Origin: Lysobacter auxotrophicus
GTDB taxonomy: Bacteria; Pseudomonadota; Gammaproteobacteria; Xanthomonadales; Xanthomonadaceae
DNA length: 64,000 nt
Direction of reading: 5' to 3'
Assembly: GCF_027924565.1 (NCBI RefSeq)
Contig: NZ_AP027041.1
Span: forward strand, 3,720,001 to 3,784,000
Positions 39,450 to 49,338 of this stretch are shown here, piece by piece. Position 1 is the stretch's first letter. Each line of letters begins with the position of its first letter. The notes beneath the pieces are model-generated. The model was not told where the DNA came from. It made no database searches and saw only the letters and a program-made list of their open reading frames with translations. The position numbers and the translations under genes were made by a program.

Positions 39450-41741
39450 TCACTTCACCTGCGGACGCAGCAGCGATCCGAACGTGAGGTACCAGGAGTT
39501 CTCGCCCGCATCATTGCCGCCGTAGGCCAGGAACATCGGCCCCAGCGGCGTGCTGAACCCGATGAAGAGGCTGCCGGCGAGGATCAGGTCGTCGGCGTCG
39601 ACGTCCTCCTTCGTCGCCCACGCGTTGCCCGTTTCCAGGCTCGCACCGACGAACATCGGCAACGAGAACAACCGGCTCGTGTTGCCGGTGCGCCGGTACA
39701 TCACCGCGCGTGCGAGTGCGGTCTGCGTACCGAACAGCGCGCGTTCGTCGAAGCCGGACAGGTTGAGGAAGCCGCCGAGGAATCCCTGCGTCTGGAAGAA
39801 GCTGTCGTTCTCCAGCGCGCTGCTCAGGTGCGCGCCGAGCAGCAGGTGGTAGCGCCCCCAGGCCTGCGCCCAGTCGGCGGTGAGTCGCGCGACATTGCCT
39901 TCGACGTTCGCGCCGGCGACGTCGTGGTACGTCTCCACGTCCGCGCTGACACGCAGGCCACGCGTGGGGAAGTTGATGTTGTCCAGCGTGTCCCAGGTCG
40001 CGTTGTAGAACACGCCCGCGTATTTCTCCTGGCTGCTGGTGAAGTCGGCGGGATTGCCGATGAGCAGGTCGCCGCGATCCTTGCCCGCCACCAGCTCTGC
40101 GCTGACGCGCCATTCCGGTTGCGGCGACCAGCCCGCTTCGACCGCGACCTGGCGCCGGTTGACGCGGTATTCGGCGAGCTGCGCGTCCTCGATCCACAGC
40201 GGGAAGGATTCGTTGCGCAATTCGAGCGCGGGCTTCACGTAGAACGCGCCGGTTTCGCCCAGCGGCTGGTAGAACTCCGACAGCAGCCCGGTGATGCGCC
40301 CCAGTCGCAGCACGTTGCGCCATTCCGCGCCCAACGTATTGACGTCGTTGAACGTCAGCTCCGCCGAGACCATGTAGCTGTTGCGGCCGTTGAAGTTGTC
40401 GTCCAGCTGGAAGCCGAGCTTGCCGAACGCCGACCATGGTTTTTCCGCCGGAATGATCTGCAGGCCGCGTTCGCCGTTGCGTTCGACCAGGCGGTAGTCG
40501 ATCTGCTGGAAGCGGCCGTCGCCGTACGCCGTGCCGATGGTCTTCTCCAGACGCTCCGCGTCGAACGGCTCGTCCAGGTTCGGCGCGACGGCACGCTCGA
40601 CTTCGCGCGTCGCCGATGGCGAGCGGCCTTCAACGACGTCGAGGAACGCCACCAGCTTCGGATCGAAATCGCGCTTGCGCTGGCGCTCGCGATAGGCGGC
40701 GTACGTCGCCTCGTCCACGGACAGCGCGCGCAGCCGCGGCAGCGCCGCTTCGGCCGCGCGTTCGCCGATGGCGATGGCTTCGGCACCGCGGTTGAATTCC
40801 GCCGCGGTGATGTCGCCCAGTTCCGGGCGGATGAGCACGTCGTCGGGGCGCAACGTGGCGAGCGTCGCCTCGGTCTTCTCGGTCATCAGCGCCGAGATCA
40901 TCTGGTCCATGATCACCAGCGGATTGGTCAGCGCCTCTTCCTTGTGCAGCGGCGAGCCGACGTCGACGACGATGAGGCGGTCGGCGCCCATCTGTCGCAC
41001 GACATCGACAGGCACGTTGTCGACCATGCCGCCGTCGACGAGCAGGCGGTCACCCACGCGCACCGGGGCGAACGCGCCCGGCACCGACATGCTCGACCGG
41101 ATCGCCAGCGCGAGGTCGCCGTCTTCGAACACCACCTTGTCGCCGTTGATGATGTCGGCGGCGACGGCGCGGAACGGGATCGGCAGCTGGTCGAAGTCGT
41201 TGACGTTCCAGGTCGAGATCGTCAGCCGGCGCATCAGCATCAACAGCTTCTGCCCCTGCACGATGCCGACCGGCAGCACGACGCGGCCGTCGACGTAGCC
41301 GATCTCCAGGTCGAGCAGGTAGCGGAAATCGGCGTCCTTCCGGCGCATCGGCTGGCCGGGCCGCGGCGGGTCGTCGACGAACATGTCCGCCCAGTCGATG
41401 GTGTCGATCAGGTTTTCCATCTCCGCCGGCGTGTAGCCGGTGGCGTACAGGCCGCCGACGATCGAGCCCATGCTGGTGCCGGCGACCTTGCAGACCGGGA
41501 TGCGCTCGCGTTCGAGCACCTTGAGCACGCCGACGTGGGCCGACCCGCGCGCCCCACCGCCGCCGAGCACCAGGCCGACGCAGGGGAGATGGGCGGGGTT
41601 GGCCGGGGTGGCCGGATCCGGGGCCGCGGTCTGGGCGATGGCCGGGGATGCGACCGCTCCGAGCAGGACGGCAACGAGGACCGCCAAGCGGGCCATCAGC
41701 CCCCGGCAGCGCGGCGTGGAGGGGAGGCGGGCCTGCATCAT
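39450..41741 (-). CDS. PlpD-like patatin autotransporter (type Vd)
   Basis: About 763 aa. Signal peptide LAVLVAVLLGAVASPAIAQ. Patatin phospholipase domain (about 50-260): oxyanion loop GGGGARGSAHVGVL, nucleophile GTSMGS, and the Asp of DGGMVDNVPVD. Then comes a linker, a POTRA-like region (AERLEKTIGTAYGDGRFQQIDYRLVERNG), and a C-terminal 16-strand barrel ending ENSWYLTFGSLLRP. This order defines type Vd secretion; homologue PlpD of Pseudomonas is a secreted lipase. Two ATGs in tandem (41741, 41738); a third in-frame Met lies nearer the signal peptide. Confidence 0.88.
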   Translation of the reverse strand: MMQARLPSTPRCRGLMARLAVLVAVLLGAVASPAIAQTAAPDPATPANPAHLPCVGLVLGGGGARGSAHVGVLKVLERERIPVCKVAGTSMGSIVGGLYATGYTPAEMENLIDTIDWADMFVDDPPRPGQPMRRKDADFRYLLDLEIGYVDGRVVLPVGIVQGQKLLMLMRRLTISTWNVNDFDQLPIPFRAVAADIINGDKVVFEDGDLALAIRSSMSVPGAFAPVRVGDRLLVDGGMVDNVPVDVVRQMGADRLIVVDVGSPLHKEEALTNPLVIMDQMISALMTEKTEATLATLRPDDVLIRPELGDITAAEFNRGAEAIAIGERAAEAALPRLRALSVDEATYAAYRERQRKRDFDPKLVAFLDVVEGRSPSATREVERAVAPNLDEPFDAERLEKTIGTAYGDGRFQQIDYRLVERNGERGLQIIPAEKPWSAFGKLGFQLDDNFNGRNSYMVSAELTFNDVNTLGAEWRNVLRLGRITGLLSEFYQPLGETGAFYVKPALELRNESFPLWIEDAQLAEYRVNRRQVAVEAGWSPQPEWRVSAELVAGKDRGDLLIGNPADFTSSQEKYAGVFYNATWDTLDNINFPTRGLRVSADVETYHDVAGANVEGNVARLTADWAQAWGRYHLLLGAHLSSALENDSFFQTQGFLGGFLNLSGFDERALFGTQTALARAVMYRRTGNTSRLFSLPMFVGASLETGNAWATKEDVDADDLILAGSLFIGFSTPLGPMFLAYGGNDAGENSWYLTFGSLLRPQVK

Positions 41742-41931
41742 CGTCCGGTCATCCTGGTTGGCGATCCTGCGCGGGCAGAGCCCGTTGCAGCGGGATTCTG
41801 CCACCGGACTTCAACTCCCCCAATGGGACCTGAGTCCCGTGCCGCCGCGTGTTGCACCGCAACAAGACCTCGGTTATGCTGCACCGCACAATCCGAACTC
41901 CCTCCCCTCCCCGGATTGCCTGGAGACCACC

Positions 41932-42345
41932 ATGTACCAGCCGTTCAACGAACAGTTCGCCGCCGCGACGCGCCAGTTCGCGGACACGGCCGCACAGGTC
42001 AACCGCCTGGCCCTCGACAACGCCGAGGCCGTCTTCGGCCTTCAGCTTTCGGCGATCGAGGACCGCGTCAACGCCACCTTCGCCTTCCTCGGCGAAGCGG
42101 CTGAAATCCGCGATTTCGACGGCTTCAAGAACCTGTGGCCGAAGGGCTCGCAGGTCGCCCGCGAGAATTTCGAGCGCGGCGTCGCCACCGGCCAGGAAGT
42201 GTTCGGCCGCACGCTCAAGACCCAGGGCGCGATCACCGATCTGGCGAAGTCCCAGTTCGAAGCCGCCGCCCGCGGCGTGCAGGGCGAGGTCGAAAAGACC
42301 GTGCAGGCCGCCACGGCCGCCGCTTCGAAGCCGAGCGCCAAATGA
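41932..42345 (+). CDS. phasin family protein
   Basis: A 137-aa helical protein: FNEQFAAATRQFADTAAQVNRLALDNAEAVFGLQL, then FGRTLKTQGAITDLAKSQFEAAARG and an Ala-rich tail. This is the phasin_2 type, which coats polyhydroxyalkanoate granules or acts as an amphipathic chaperone. No PHA genes are seen nearby. Followed by an intrinsic terminator. Confidence 0.85.
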   Translation: MYQPFNEQFAAATRQFADTAAQVNRLALDNAEAVFGLQLSAIEDRVNATFAFLGEAAEIRDFDGFKNLWPKGSQVARENFERGVATGQEVFGRTLKTQGAITDLAKSQFEAAARGVQGEVEKTVQAATAAASKPSAK

Positions 42346-42430
42346 TTCCCGCGTCATCGCGGATCCGCTGATCTCTCTCCTTTAGCTCTTCTTTTCCAAC
42401 GATCTCCGCCAACCCCTCCCGGCGGAATGG

Positions 42431-42459
42431 AACCCGGCAGCCCATGCTGTCGGGTTTTT
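42431..42459 (+). terminator. intrinsic terminator after phasin gene
   Basis: AACCCGGCAG pairs imperfectly with CTGTCGGGTT around CCCATG, followed by TTTTTC (42454-42459). Confidence 0.7.
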
Positions 42460-42502
42460 CTTTGAGCGCGCCCCTGGACCGCGCTGGAAATCCGTGCGCA
42501 TT

Positions 42503-42523
42503 TCGTGCATGATTCGTGCATGT
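42503..42523. promoter_or_regulatory. direct repeats upstream of TA operon
   Basis: Two direct copies of TTCGTGCATG (42503-42512 and 42514-42523), each containing the palindromic TGCA, lie about 18-38 bp before the antitoxin start. Antitoxins of this family often autoregulate, so this is a candidate operator. Confidence 0.45.
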
Positions 42524-42540
42524 ATCGACCGGAGTTCCCC

Positions 42541-42921
42541 ATGAACGCCGTCATGAAACCCCGTGCGAGCCTCGCCGAGACCCTGCGCGAGCCCGACCAG
42601 GTCTACCTCTCGCCGCGCCGCATTGGCGATGCGCTCGGCCTGCAGGTCCAGAGCCTGGCCGAACGCGCCCGGGTCAGCCGCAACACGCCGACCGCGCGCC
42701 CGCAGAACGAACACCTCCAGCAATACCTGCGCGACGTCGTGCGCGTCATCGCCGCTGCCGAAGATGCCGCCGGTGGCGATCGCACGCGCGCCATCTTCTG
42801 GTTCATGAACGATCCGCTGGCCGAATTCGACTACCTCACCGCCGACGCACTGGTGCAGGCGGGCAAGGCGCAGGTCGTGATCGACTACATCGAGTCGATC
42901 GCCGGCGGCGCCACCGGATGA
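42541..42921 (+). CDS. Xre/MbcA/ParS-type antitoxin
   Basis: A 126-aa antitoxin. N-terminal helix-turn-helix (SLAETLREPDQVYLSPRRIGDALGLQVQSLAERARVSRN) and a C-terminal DUF2384 toxin-binding domain (DRTRAIFWFMNDPLAEFDYLTADALVQAGKAQVVIDYIES). ATG 42541 is preferred over an upstream in-frame start inside the repeat region. It overlaps the RES toxin start by ATGA, the usual antitoxin-first arrangement. Confidence 0.85.
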   Translation: MNAVMKPRASLAETLREPDQVYLSPRRIGDALGLQVQSLAERARVSRNTPTARPQNEHLQQYLRDVVRVIAAAEDAAGGDRTRAIFWFMNDPLAEFDYLTADALVQAGKAQVVIDYIESIAGGATG

Positions 42922-43463
42922 TCCTGCGCACGCTGGGCGATGGCGACGCGCTGTACCGCGTCATCGTCCCGCGCTGGTCGCATGCGCCCACGTCCGGCGC
43001 GGGCGCGGCGCGCAAGGGCGGGCGCTTCAACCGGCCGGGCCTGGAAGCGCTGTACCTGTCGAAGGACGCCATCACCGCGGTGGAGGAATACCGCCAGCAC
43101 GAACGGCTGCTGCCGCCGGGCACGCTGGTGACGTTCCTCGTCGGGCCGCTGACGGTGGTCGATTTCGCCGGCGGTTTCGAAAGCGGTCGCTGGGAGCCGA
43201 TCTGGGCCGATTACGCCTGCAACTGGCGCCGCCTCGCCTTCGACGAACGCAGCGAACCGCCGAGCTGGGTGCTCGGCGACTTGGCGCTGGATGCGGGCGC
43301 CGCCGGGATTCTCTTTCCGTCATCCGTCCATGCCGGCGGCACCAACCTGGTGTTGTTCGATTCGAGCCAGCTGCCCGCGCGAATGCTGCGCGTACACGAT
43401 CCCGACCATCGCCTGCCCGACGACGCGCGTTCGTGGCTCGACGCGGACGACGCGCGCGACTGA
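42918..43463 (+). CDS. RES-domain toxin
   Basis: A 181-aa RES-domain toxin. The conserved core is visible: [18 protein letters not shown], then [25 protein letters not shown] (Arg, Tyr and Glu of the active site) and a Ser in [19 protein letters not shown]. Characterised RES toxins deplete NAD+ and cause growth arrest; the Xre antitoxin encoded in front neutralises them. Confidence 0.88.
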   Translation: MILRTLGDGDALYRVIVPRWSHAPTSGAGAARKGGRFNRPGLEALYLSKDAITAVEEYRQHERLLPPGTLVTFLVGPLTVVDFAGGFESGRWEPIWADYACNWRRLAFDERSEPPSWVLGDLALDAGAAGILFPSSVHAGGTNLVLFDSSQLPARMLRVHDPDHRLPDDARSWLDADDARD

Positions 43464-43575
43464 TCGCGTCGCACGAATTTTTCCGGCTATCCGATCCCTT
43501 CCCTGCACTGCACGTTATCGCCTCGCGGCGCAGGCCGTCGCGCTTGCTTCGTGCATCGCACGCATAACGACAGGG

Positions 43576-43992
43576 ATGGAATCGATGGATCTTCGCAAGC
43601 CTTCCGCCGCCTTCGTGGCGGCTTCGTGGTCGGCCCTGGGGTTGGGCATGGGCGCGTTCGTGCTGGGATTGTGGAACGCCACCATGGCGCTCAACGAAAA
43701 AGGCTATTACTTCGCCGTGCTGATGTACGGCCTGTTCTCCGCCGTATCGGTGCAGAAGAGCGTGCGCGATCGCGCGGAAGGCATTCCCGTCACGGTCGTC
43801 TACTACGGCTTGTCGTGGTTCTCGATCCTGCTGGCGCTGTCGCTGCTGGTCGTCGGACTGTTCAACGCCGACAGCCTGAGCCTGAGCGAGAAGGGCTTCT
43901 ACGGCATGACCTTCGCGCTGAGCCTGTTCGCCGCGGTGACGGTGCAGAAGAACACGCGCGACCTGACGCAGTTGAACGAAGCCGACGCCTGA
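43576..43992 (+). CDS. YiaA/YiaB-type inner-membrane protein
   Basis: A 138-aa protein with two copies of the YiaAB unit. Each is two helices followed by 'VQKxxRD': [22 protein letters not shown] then SVQKSVRD, and [18 protein letters not shown] then TVQKNTRD. Inner membrane; function unknown. ATG 43576 or 43585 both possible. Confidence 0.85.
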   Translation: MESMDLRKPSAAFVAASWSALGLGMGAFVLGLWNATMALNEKGYYFAVLMYGLFSAVSVQKSVRDRAEGIPVTVVYYGLSWFSILLALSLLVVGLFNADSLSLSEKGFYGMTFALSLFAAVTVQKNTRDLTQLNEADA

Positions 43993-44003
43993 CCGCCGCA
44001 AAG

Positions 44004-44031
44004 AAAAAGCCCGCCGATCGGCGGGCTTTTT
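44004..44031. terminator. bidirectional intrinsic terminator
   Basis: AAAAAGCCCGCCGA then TCGGCGGGCTTTTT: a 12-bp GC-rich stem flanked by A5 and T5, between the YiaA gene (+) and the RND pump operon (-). It serves both directions. Confidence 0.9.
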
Positions 44032-44050
44032 CGTGTTGCTGCGAAGACCG

Positions 44051-47000
44051 TTACGTCGCAGGACGCGGCGTCGGCTCTTCGTCGTCGTGCTCGATTACCG
44101 GCTTCTCGTCCATCTTGTCGCCGAGCAGGCGACGCACCGCGACATAGAACACCGGGATCAGCAGCAGGCCGAGGAACGTGGCGAAGATCATGCCGCCGAT
44201 CACGCCGGTGCCGATCGCGTGACGCGAGTTCGCGCCTGCGCCGCTCGAAATCGCCAGCGGGAACACGCCCATGATGAAGGCGAACGACGTCATCAGGATC
44301 GGGCGGAAACGCAGGTGCGCCGCTTCGATCGTCGCCTCGCGCAGCGTCTTGCCGTGCTGGCGCTGCTCGATGGCGAACTCCACGATCAGGATCGCGTTCT
44401 TGGCCGCCAGGCCAATCACGGTGATCAGGCCGATCTTGAAGTAGATGTCGTTAGGCAGGCCGCGCAGCAGCGAGAACAGCACCGCACCCAGCGCGCCCAG
44501 CGGCACGACCAGCAGCACCGCGACCGGCACCGACCAGCTTTCGTACAGCGCCGCAAGGCACAGGAAGACGACGAGGATCGACAGCGCGAGCAGCGCGGGC
44601 GCCTGGTTGCCCGACAGGATTTCCTGGTACGACTGGCCCGTCCAGTCGTAACCGAAGCCCTGCGGCAGGTCGTTCTCGACGATGTTCTGCATCGCGGTCA
44701 TCGCCTCGCCCGAGCTGTGCCCCGGTGCCTGCGAACCGACGATTTCCACCGCGGCGTAGCCGTTGTAACGCGTGAGCGACGGCGACGCGGTGATCCAGTG
44801 GCTGCGCACGATGTTCGACAGCGGCACCATCGACGCCGCTTCGCCCGGGGCGGCCTGCGTGAGCGGGCTGGGCGTGTAGAAGCGCGCGAGCGATTCCGGG
44901 CCCGTGCGGTACGGCGCGTCGGCCTGCATGGTCACGCGCTTCACGCGGCCTTCGTCGACGAAGTCGTTGACGTACACCGGCGCCAGCATCAGCTGGATCG
45001 CGCTGTAGATGTCGCCCACCGACAGGCCCATCGACTGCGCCTGCACGCGGTCCACGTCCAGTCGCAACTGCGGCGCGGCTTCCAGTTCGTTCGGACGCAC
45101 GCCGGTCAGCGCCTTGTCCTGCGCGGCCTTGCCGAGCAGCGTGTTGCGCGCTTCGGTCAGGGCGGCGCGGCCCTGGCCGCTGCGATCCTGCAGGTACATG
45201 TCGAAGCCGCCGAACTGGCCCAGGCCCGACACCGTCGGCAGGTTGATCACGAAGATCTGCGCATCGCGGATGCCGAACAGCGCCATGTTCGCCTTCTGGA
45301 TGAACTCCGAAGCCGTGACGTCGCGGTCGTCCCACGGCTTGAGGCGGATGAACGCGATGCCCACGTTCTCGCCCTGGCCGACGAAGCTGAAGCCGGCGAC
45401 GGTGAAGATGCCGTCGAACGCCTCGTCCTTCGCCATCGTCTCGCGGACCTGGTCCAGCACGGCGTTGGTGCGGTTGATCGTCGCGCCGGCCGGCAGGTTG
45501 ATGAGCGCGATGGCGTAGCCCTGGTCTTCCTCGGGGAGGAAGCTGCCCGGCATGCGCGTGAACAGGAAGCCCGCGAGCACCACGAGCACGCCGAACACCA
45601 TCATCCAGCGCGGCGCATGGCTGATCGCGCTGCCGATGTGGCCGACGTAGGTCCTGGCGACCTTGTCGTAGTACTTGTTGAACGTGCGGAAGACGATGTT
45701 GTCGCGGTGGTGGTCGGCGGTGGGCTTGAGCAGCGTCGCGCACAGTGCGGGCGTGAAGCCCAGCGCGAGGAACGCCGAGAAGAACATCGCCATGGCGATG
45801 GTGATGGCGAACTGCTTGTAGATCTCACCGGCCGAACCGCCCTGGAACGCCGACGGAATGAACACCGCCGCCAGCACGACGGTGATCGCCACCACCGCGC
45901 CGCTGATCTGGGACATCGACTTGCGCGTGGCGGCCTTCGGCGACAGGCCTTCCTCGGTCATGATGCGTTCGACGTTCTCGATCACCACGATCGCGTCGTC
46001 CACCACGATGCCGATCGCCAGCACCATGCCGAACAGGCTGAGCTGGTTGATCGTGAAGCCGATGAAGTACATCCCCAGGAACGTGCCGAGCAGCGCGATC
46101 GGGATGACCAGCGTCGGGATCAGCGTCGCGCGCAGGTTCTGCAGGAAGATCAGCATCACCAGGAACACGAGCACGATCGCTTCGAACAGCGTCTTGATCA
46201 CTTCCTTGATCGAGACGGCGACGAAGGTCGAGCTGTCGTACGGCGAGAACCAGGTCACGCCCTTCGGGAACGTGGCCTGCAGCTCGTTCATGCGCTGGGT
46301 GACGGCCTCGGCCACGCCCAGCGCGTTGGCGCCAGGCGCCAGCTGGATCGCGAAACCGGCCGCGGGCTTGCCGTCCCAGCGGCTGTCGAAGCCGTAGGAC
46401 GTCGCACCCAGGCCAACGCGCGCCACGTCGCGCAAGCGCACCGACGTACCGTCGGTATTGGTGCGCAGGATGATGTTGCCGAACTGCTCGGGCGTGCTGA
46501 AGCGGCCTTCGGCGGACACCGTCGCGGTGAAGCCCTGCTCCACCGGCGCCGGGTCGGCACCGATCTTGCCTGCGGCGAACTGCACGTTCTGCGAGCGCAC
46601 CGCCTGCAGCACCTGCGTGGCCGACAACCCGAAGCCGCGCAGGCGATCGGGATTCAGCCAGATGTTCATCGCATATTCGCTGCCGAACAGCTGCGTGCTG
46701 CCCACGCCCGGCACGCGCGCGATCTGGTCGAGCACGCGCGAGGCGATGATGTCGCTGAGCGCGTCGCGGTCCATCGACTCGTCGTCCGAGCGCAGCGCGA
46801 CGACCTTCAGGAAGCCGGCGTTCGCCTTCGCCACGACCACGCCCTGCTGCGTCACTTCGGTCGGCAGGCGCGGCGTGGCGAGTGCGACCTTGTTCTGCAC
46901 CTGCACCTGCGCGATGTCCGGATCGGTGCCCGGTGCGAAGGTCAGCGTGATGTTCGAGCCGCCGCTGGAGCTGGACGACGAGGAGAAGTAGACGAGGTTG

Positions 47001-47218
47001 TCGATGCCCGTCAGCTGCTGCTCGATCACCTGCGTGACCGCGCCTTCGGCCGTCTCGGCGCTCGCGCCGGGATAGGACGCGGACACCGTCACCTGCGGCG
47101 GCGCGATGGAGGGATACGACTCAACGCCGAGGTTCAGGATCGCGAGCACGCCGCAAAGCGAGATCAGGATCGCGATGACCCAGGCGAAGACCGGGTGGTT
47201 GATGAAGAATCTGGACAT
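44051..47218 (-). CDS. RND multidrug efflux pump (AcrB/MexB type)
   Basis: A 1055-aa inner-membrane proton/drug antiporter of the HAE1 family. Starts MSRFFINHPVFAWVIAILI; helix 4 carries the proton-relay Asp pair (AIGIVVDDAIVVIENVERIM); the second relay segment is LAAKNAILIVEFAIEQ. Typical landmarks are present: SASYPGASAETAEGAVTQVIEQQLTGIDNLVYFSS and the two periplasmic porter domains. Length is normal. Encoded 9 bp after the adaptor gene. No outer-membrane factor gene is adjacent, so it must use a TolC-type partner from elsewhere. Confidence 0.95.
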   Translation of the reverse strand: MSRFFINHPVFAWVIAILISLCGVLAILNLGVESYPSIAPPQVTVSASYPGASAETAEGAVTQVIEQQLTGIDNLVYFSSSSSSSGGSNITLTFAPGTDPDIAQVQVQNKVALATPRLPTEVTQQGVVVAKANAGFLKVVALRSDDESMDRDALSDIIASRVLDQIARVPGVGSTQLFGSEYAMNIWLNPDRLRGFGLSATQVLQAVRSQNVQFAAGKIGADPAPVEQGFTATVSAEGRFSTPEQFGNIILRTNTDGTSVRLRDVARVGLGATSYGFDSRWDGKPAAGFAIQLAPGANALGVAEAVTQRMNELQATFPKGVTWFSPYDSSTFVAVSIKEVIKTLFEAIVLVFLVMLIFLQNLRATLIPTLVIPIALLGTFLGMYFIGFTINQLSLFGMVLAIGIVVDDAIVVIENVERIMTEEGLSPKAATRKSMSQISGAVVAITVVLAAVFIPSAFQGGSAGEIYKQFAITIAMAMFFSAFLALGFTPALCATLLKPTADHHRDNIVFRTFNKYYDKVARTYVGHIGSAISHAPRWMMVFGVLVVLAGFLFTRMPGSFLPEEDQGYAIALINLPAGATINRTNAVLDQVRETMAKDEAFDGIFTVAGFSFVGQGENVGIAFIRLKPWDDRDVTASEFIQKANMALFGIRDAQIFVINLPTVSGLGQFGGFDMYLQDRSGQGRAALTEARNTLLGKAAQDKALTGVRPNELEAAPQLRLDVDRVQAQSMGLSVGDIYSAIQLMLAPVYVNDFVDEGRVKRVTMQADAPYRTGPESLARFYTPSPLTQAAPGEAASMVPLSNIVRSHWITASPSLTRYNGYAAVEIVGSQAPGHSSGEAMTAMQNIVENDLPQGFGYDWTGQSYQEILSGNQAPALLALSILVVFLCLAALYESWSVPVAVLLVVPLGALGAVLFSLLRGLPNDIYFKIGLITVIGLAAKNAILIVEFAIEQRQHGKTLREATIEAAHLRFRPILMTSFAFIMGVFPLAISSGAGANSRHAIGTGVIGGMIFATFLGLLLIPVFYVAVRRLLGDKMDEKPVIEHDDEEPTPRPAT

Positions 47219-47227
47219 GGCGGGGGG

Positions 47228-48448
47228 TTAGTCCTTCTTGGCCGGTTCCTGACCGGCGGCCTTGTCGGCCGGCTTCTGGCCGGCCTGTCCCTGCGCGGCG
47301 GCGCCCGGCGCGGCGGCCGCGCCCGGCTTTGCCGCCGCATCGGCCGGCTTGGCCGTCGCCGGCGAACCCGGCTGCGCGCGCTGCACGCCCGAGACGATCA
47401 CCTGGTCGTTGGGCGACAGGCCCTGCGTCACGACCCAGTTGCCGCCCTGCTGGCGATCGGCGCGGACGTCCTTGCGCGCGACCTTGCCGTCGCTGCCGAC
47501 GACCAGCACGAAAGCGCTCTTGGCATCGCGCTGCAGGCCCGCCTGCGGGACGAGGTAGGAGTTCGGCTGGATGCCGAGCGTCGCCTGCAGAGTCACGAAG
47601 GTGCCCGGCAGCAGGTTCTTCTCCGGATTCGGGATCAGCGCGCGCAGCGCGATCGCGCCGGTGGTCGGATCGACCACGTCGCCGGAGAAGTCCAGCTTGC
47701 CCGGATGCTCGTACGGCGTGCCGTCGGGCAGGATCACCTGCACCTTCGCGTCGCCGGCGATCGACTGCGCGCGGCGCACCTGCTCCAGCTCGCTGACGCT
47801 GAGGGAGAAGTTCACGTACAGCTGGTCGATCTGGTCGACGGTGGTGAGCAGCGTCGCCGTGCCCTGGCCGACGAGCGCGCCTTCGGTGACCTGCTGCTGG
47901 TTCGCGCGGCCGCTGATCGGCGCGGTGACCGTCGCGTAGCCCAGGTTGATGCGGGCGTTGGCGAGCGCGGCCTCGGCCTGCTTCACCGACGCACCGGCGC
48001 TGCGCTCGGCGGCGAGCGCGTTGTCCAGGTCGGACTGCGAGACGAACTTGTCCGGCGCGAGGCGACGCGCGCGGTCGGCGGCGGCCTTCGAGTTGGCGTA
48101 GTTGGCCTGCGCGGAGGCGAGCGACGCCTGCGCCTGGCCCACTTCGGCCTGCAGGGGTGCGGGATCGATCAGGAACAGCACCTGGCCGGCCTTCACGTCG
48201 CTGCCTTCCTCGTACACGCGGCGCTGGAGCACGCCCGGCACGCGGGCGCGCACGTCGGCGCTGCGGAACGCGGCCAGGCGGCCCACCAGATCCTTCTGCA
48301 ACGGCACGTCGCCCGGCTGCACCTTGACCACGCCGACTTCCGGCGGCGGCATGCCGCCACCGGGCTGGGCTTGATCCTTGCCGACGCAGGCGGACAGTGC
48401 GAGGGCCAACGCGGCGGCGATCGCCACCGTGCGCGGGTTCTTGACCAT
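47228..48448 (-). CDS. RND periplasmic adaptor (AcrA/MexA type)
   Basis: A 406-aa membrane-fusion lipoprotein. Signal MVKNPRTVAIAAALALALSAC with lipid Cys21. Beta-barrel and lipoyl parts: VKAGQVLFLIDPAPLQAEV; alpha-hairpin (QASLASAQANYANSKAAADRARRLAPDKFVSQSDLD); then GYATVTAPISGRANQQQVTEGALVGQG. A low-complexity Ala/Lys/Pro tail follows. ATG 48448 is preferred to one 24 bp upstream because it starts the signal peptide. First gene of the efflux operon; no local regulator gene is next to it. Confidence 0.93.
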   Translation of the reverse strand: MVKNPRTVAIAAALALALSACVGKDQAQPGGGMPPPEVGVVKVQPGDVPLQKDLVGRLAAFRSADVRARVPGVLQRRVYEEGSDVKAGQVLFLIDPAPLQAEVGQAQASLASAQANYANSKAAADRARRLAPDKFVSQSDLDNALAAERSAGASVKQAEAALANARINLGYATVTAPISGRANQQQVTEGALVGQGTATLLTTVDQIDQLYVNFSLSVSELEQVRRAQSIAGDAKVQVILPDGTPYEHPGKLDFSGDVVDPTTGAIALRALIPNPEKNLLPGTFVTLQATLGIQPNSYLVPQAGLQRDAKSAFVLVVGSDGKVARKDVRADRQQGGNWVVTQGLSPNDQVIVSGVQRAQPGSPATAKPADAAAKPGAAAAPGAAAQGQAGQKPADKAAGQEPAKKD

Positions 48449-48570
48449 GGGGGAAGACTCCAGTTCCTTCATTACGAGCGTAGAAGCCCGGATGGGTTCG
48501 AATTCCTATACCGCTCAGTCTAGCATTCGCCGGGAGCGGCCCATCTCCCATTGGTCACGCCTATCGACGA

Positions 48571-49239
48571 TCAGGCCGTTTGCAGCAAAGACCGCAGTTG
48601 TGCGGGATCGGGCTTCTCGCGGAACGGAAGCCGTCCCCAGCACGCCACCGGGAGCCGCTGCCTGAGCAGCTCGAAGTTGTCGTCGGCGCGGGCCATCGCC
48701 GGGTCGATGTCGTTGGCGATCCAGCCCGCCAGGTGCAGCCCGTCGTGTTCTATCGCACGTGCGGTCAGGCGCGCGTGGTTGATGCAGCCCAGCCGCAGGC
48801 CCACGACCATCACCACCGGCAGGTCCAGCGCGCGCACGAGGTCGGCCTGATCGAGGTCCGACGACAGCGGCGCGGCCCAGCCGCCCACGCCTTCCACCAC
48901 CACCGCGTCGGCCTGGGCATGCAGGCGCTGGAACGCGGACACGATGGGCGCAAGGGTAACGCGAATGCCGGCGTCGGCGGCCGCCAGTTCCGGTGCCAGC
49001 GGATTGGGCAGCGCGAGCGGATTGACCTCGTCGTAAGCCGGTCGCGGATCGCTCGCCGCCTGCAGCGCGAGCGCGTCCTCGTTGCGCCAGCCCTCCGGCG
49101 TGGACTCGCAACCGCTCGCGAGCGGCTTCATGCCCACCGCACGCAGCCCGCGCGCACGCAACGCGTGCAGCAGCGTCGCGCTGGCGAGCGATTTGCCGAT
49201 GCCGGTGTCGGTGCCGGTGACGAACCAGCCGCGATTCAT
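48571..49239 (-). CDS. bioD: dethiobiotin synthetase
   Basis: A 222-aa ATP-dependent carboxylase that closes the ureido ring of dethiobiotin from DAPA, CO2 and ATP. P-loop GTDTGIGKS at residues 9-17, catalytic Lys in MKPLASGCE, and VVVEGVGGWAAPL. It stands alone here, without bioF or bioH. Confidence 0.93.
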   Translation of the reverse strand: MNRGWFVTGTDTGIGKSLASATLLHALRARGLRAVGMKPLASGCESTPEGWRNEDALALQAASDPRPAYDEVNPLALPNPLAPELAAADAGIRVTLAPIVSAFQRLHAQADAVVVEGVGGWAAPLSSDLDQADLVRALDLPVVMVVGLRLGCINHARLTARAIEHDGLHLAGWIANDIDPAMARADDNFELLRQRLPVACWGRLPFREKPDPAQLRSLLQTA

Positions 49240-49338
49240 CGCGATGCCCCGGGCTGGCGCCGGCGGTTGCGGCGATGGCGGACGGCCCCATCTACACTGG
49301 CATCTGAGGCACTATGCGACGGCAGGAACGAGGCGATC

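Noticed and set aside
39828..42104. 758-codon plus-strand frame
   Set aside because: Antisense of the patatin autotransporter gene.
44033..48523. 1496-codon open frame on the plus strand
   Set aside because: It is the GC-rich antisense of the RND pump and adaptor genes, with low-complexity His/Arg/Asp/Gln composition and no domain; the minus-strand genes are unmistakable.
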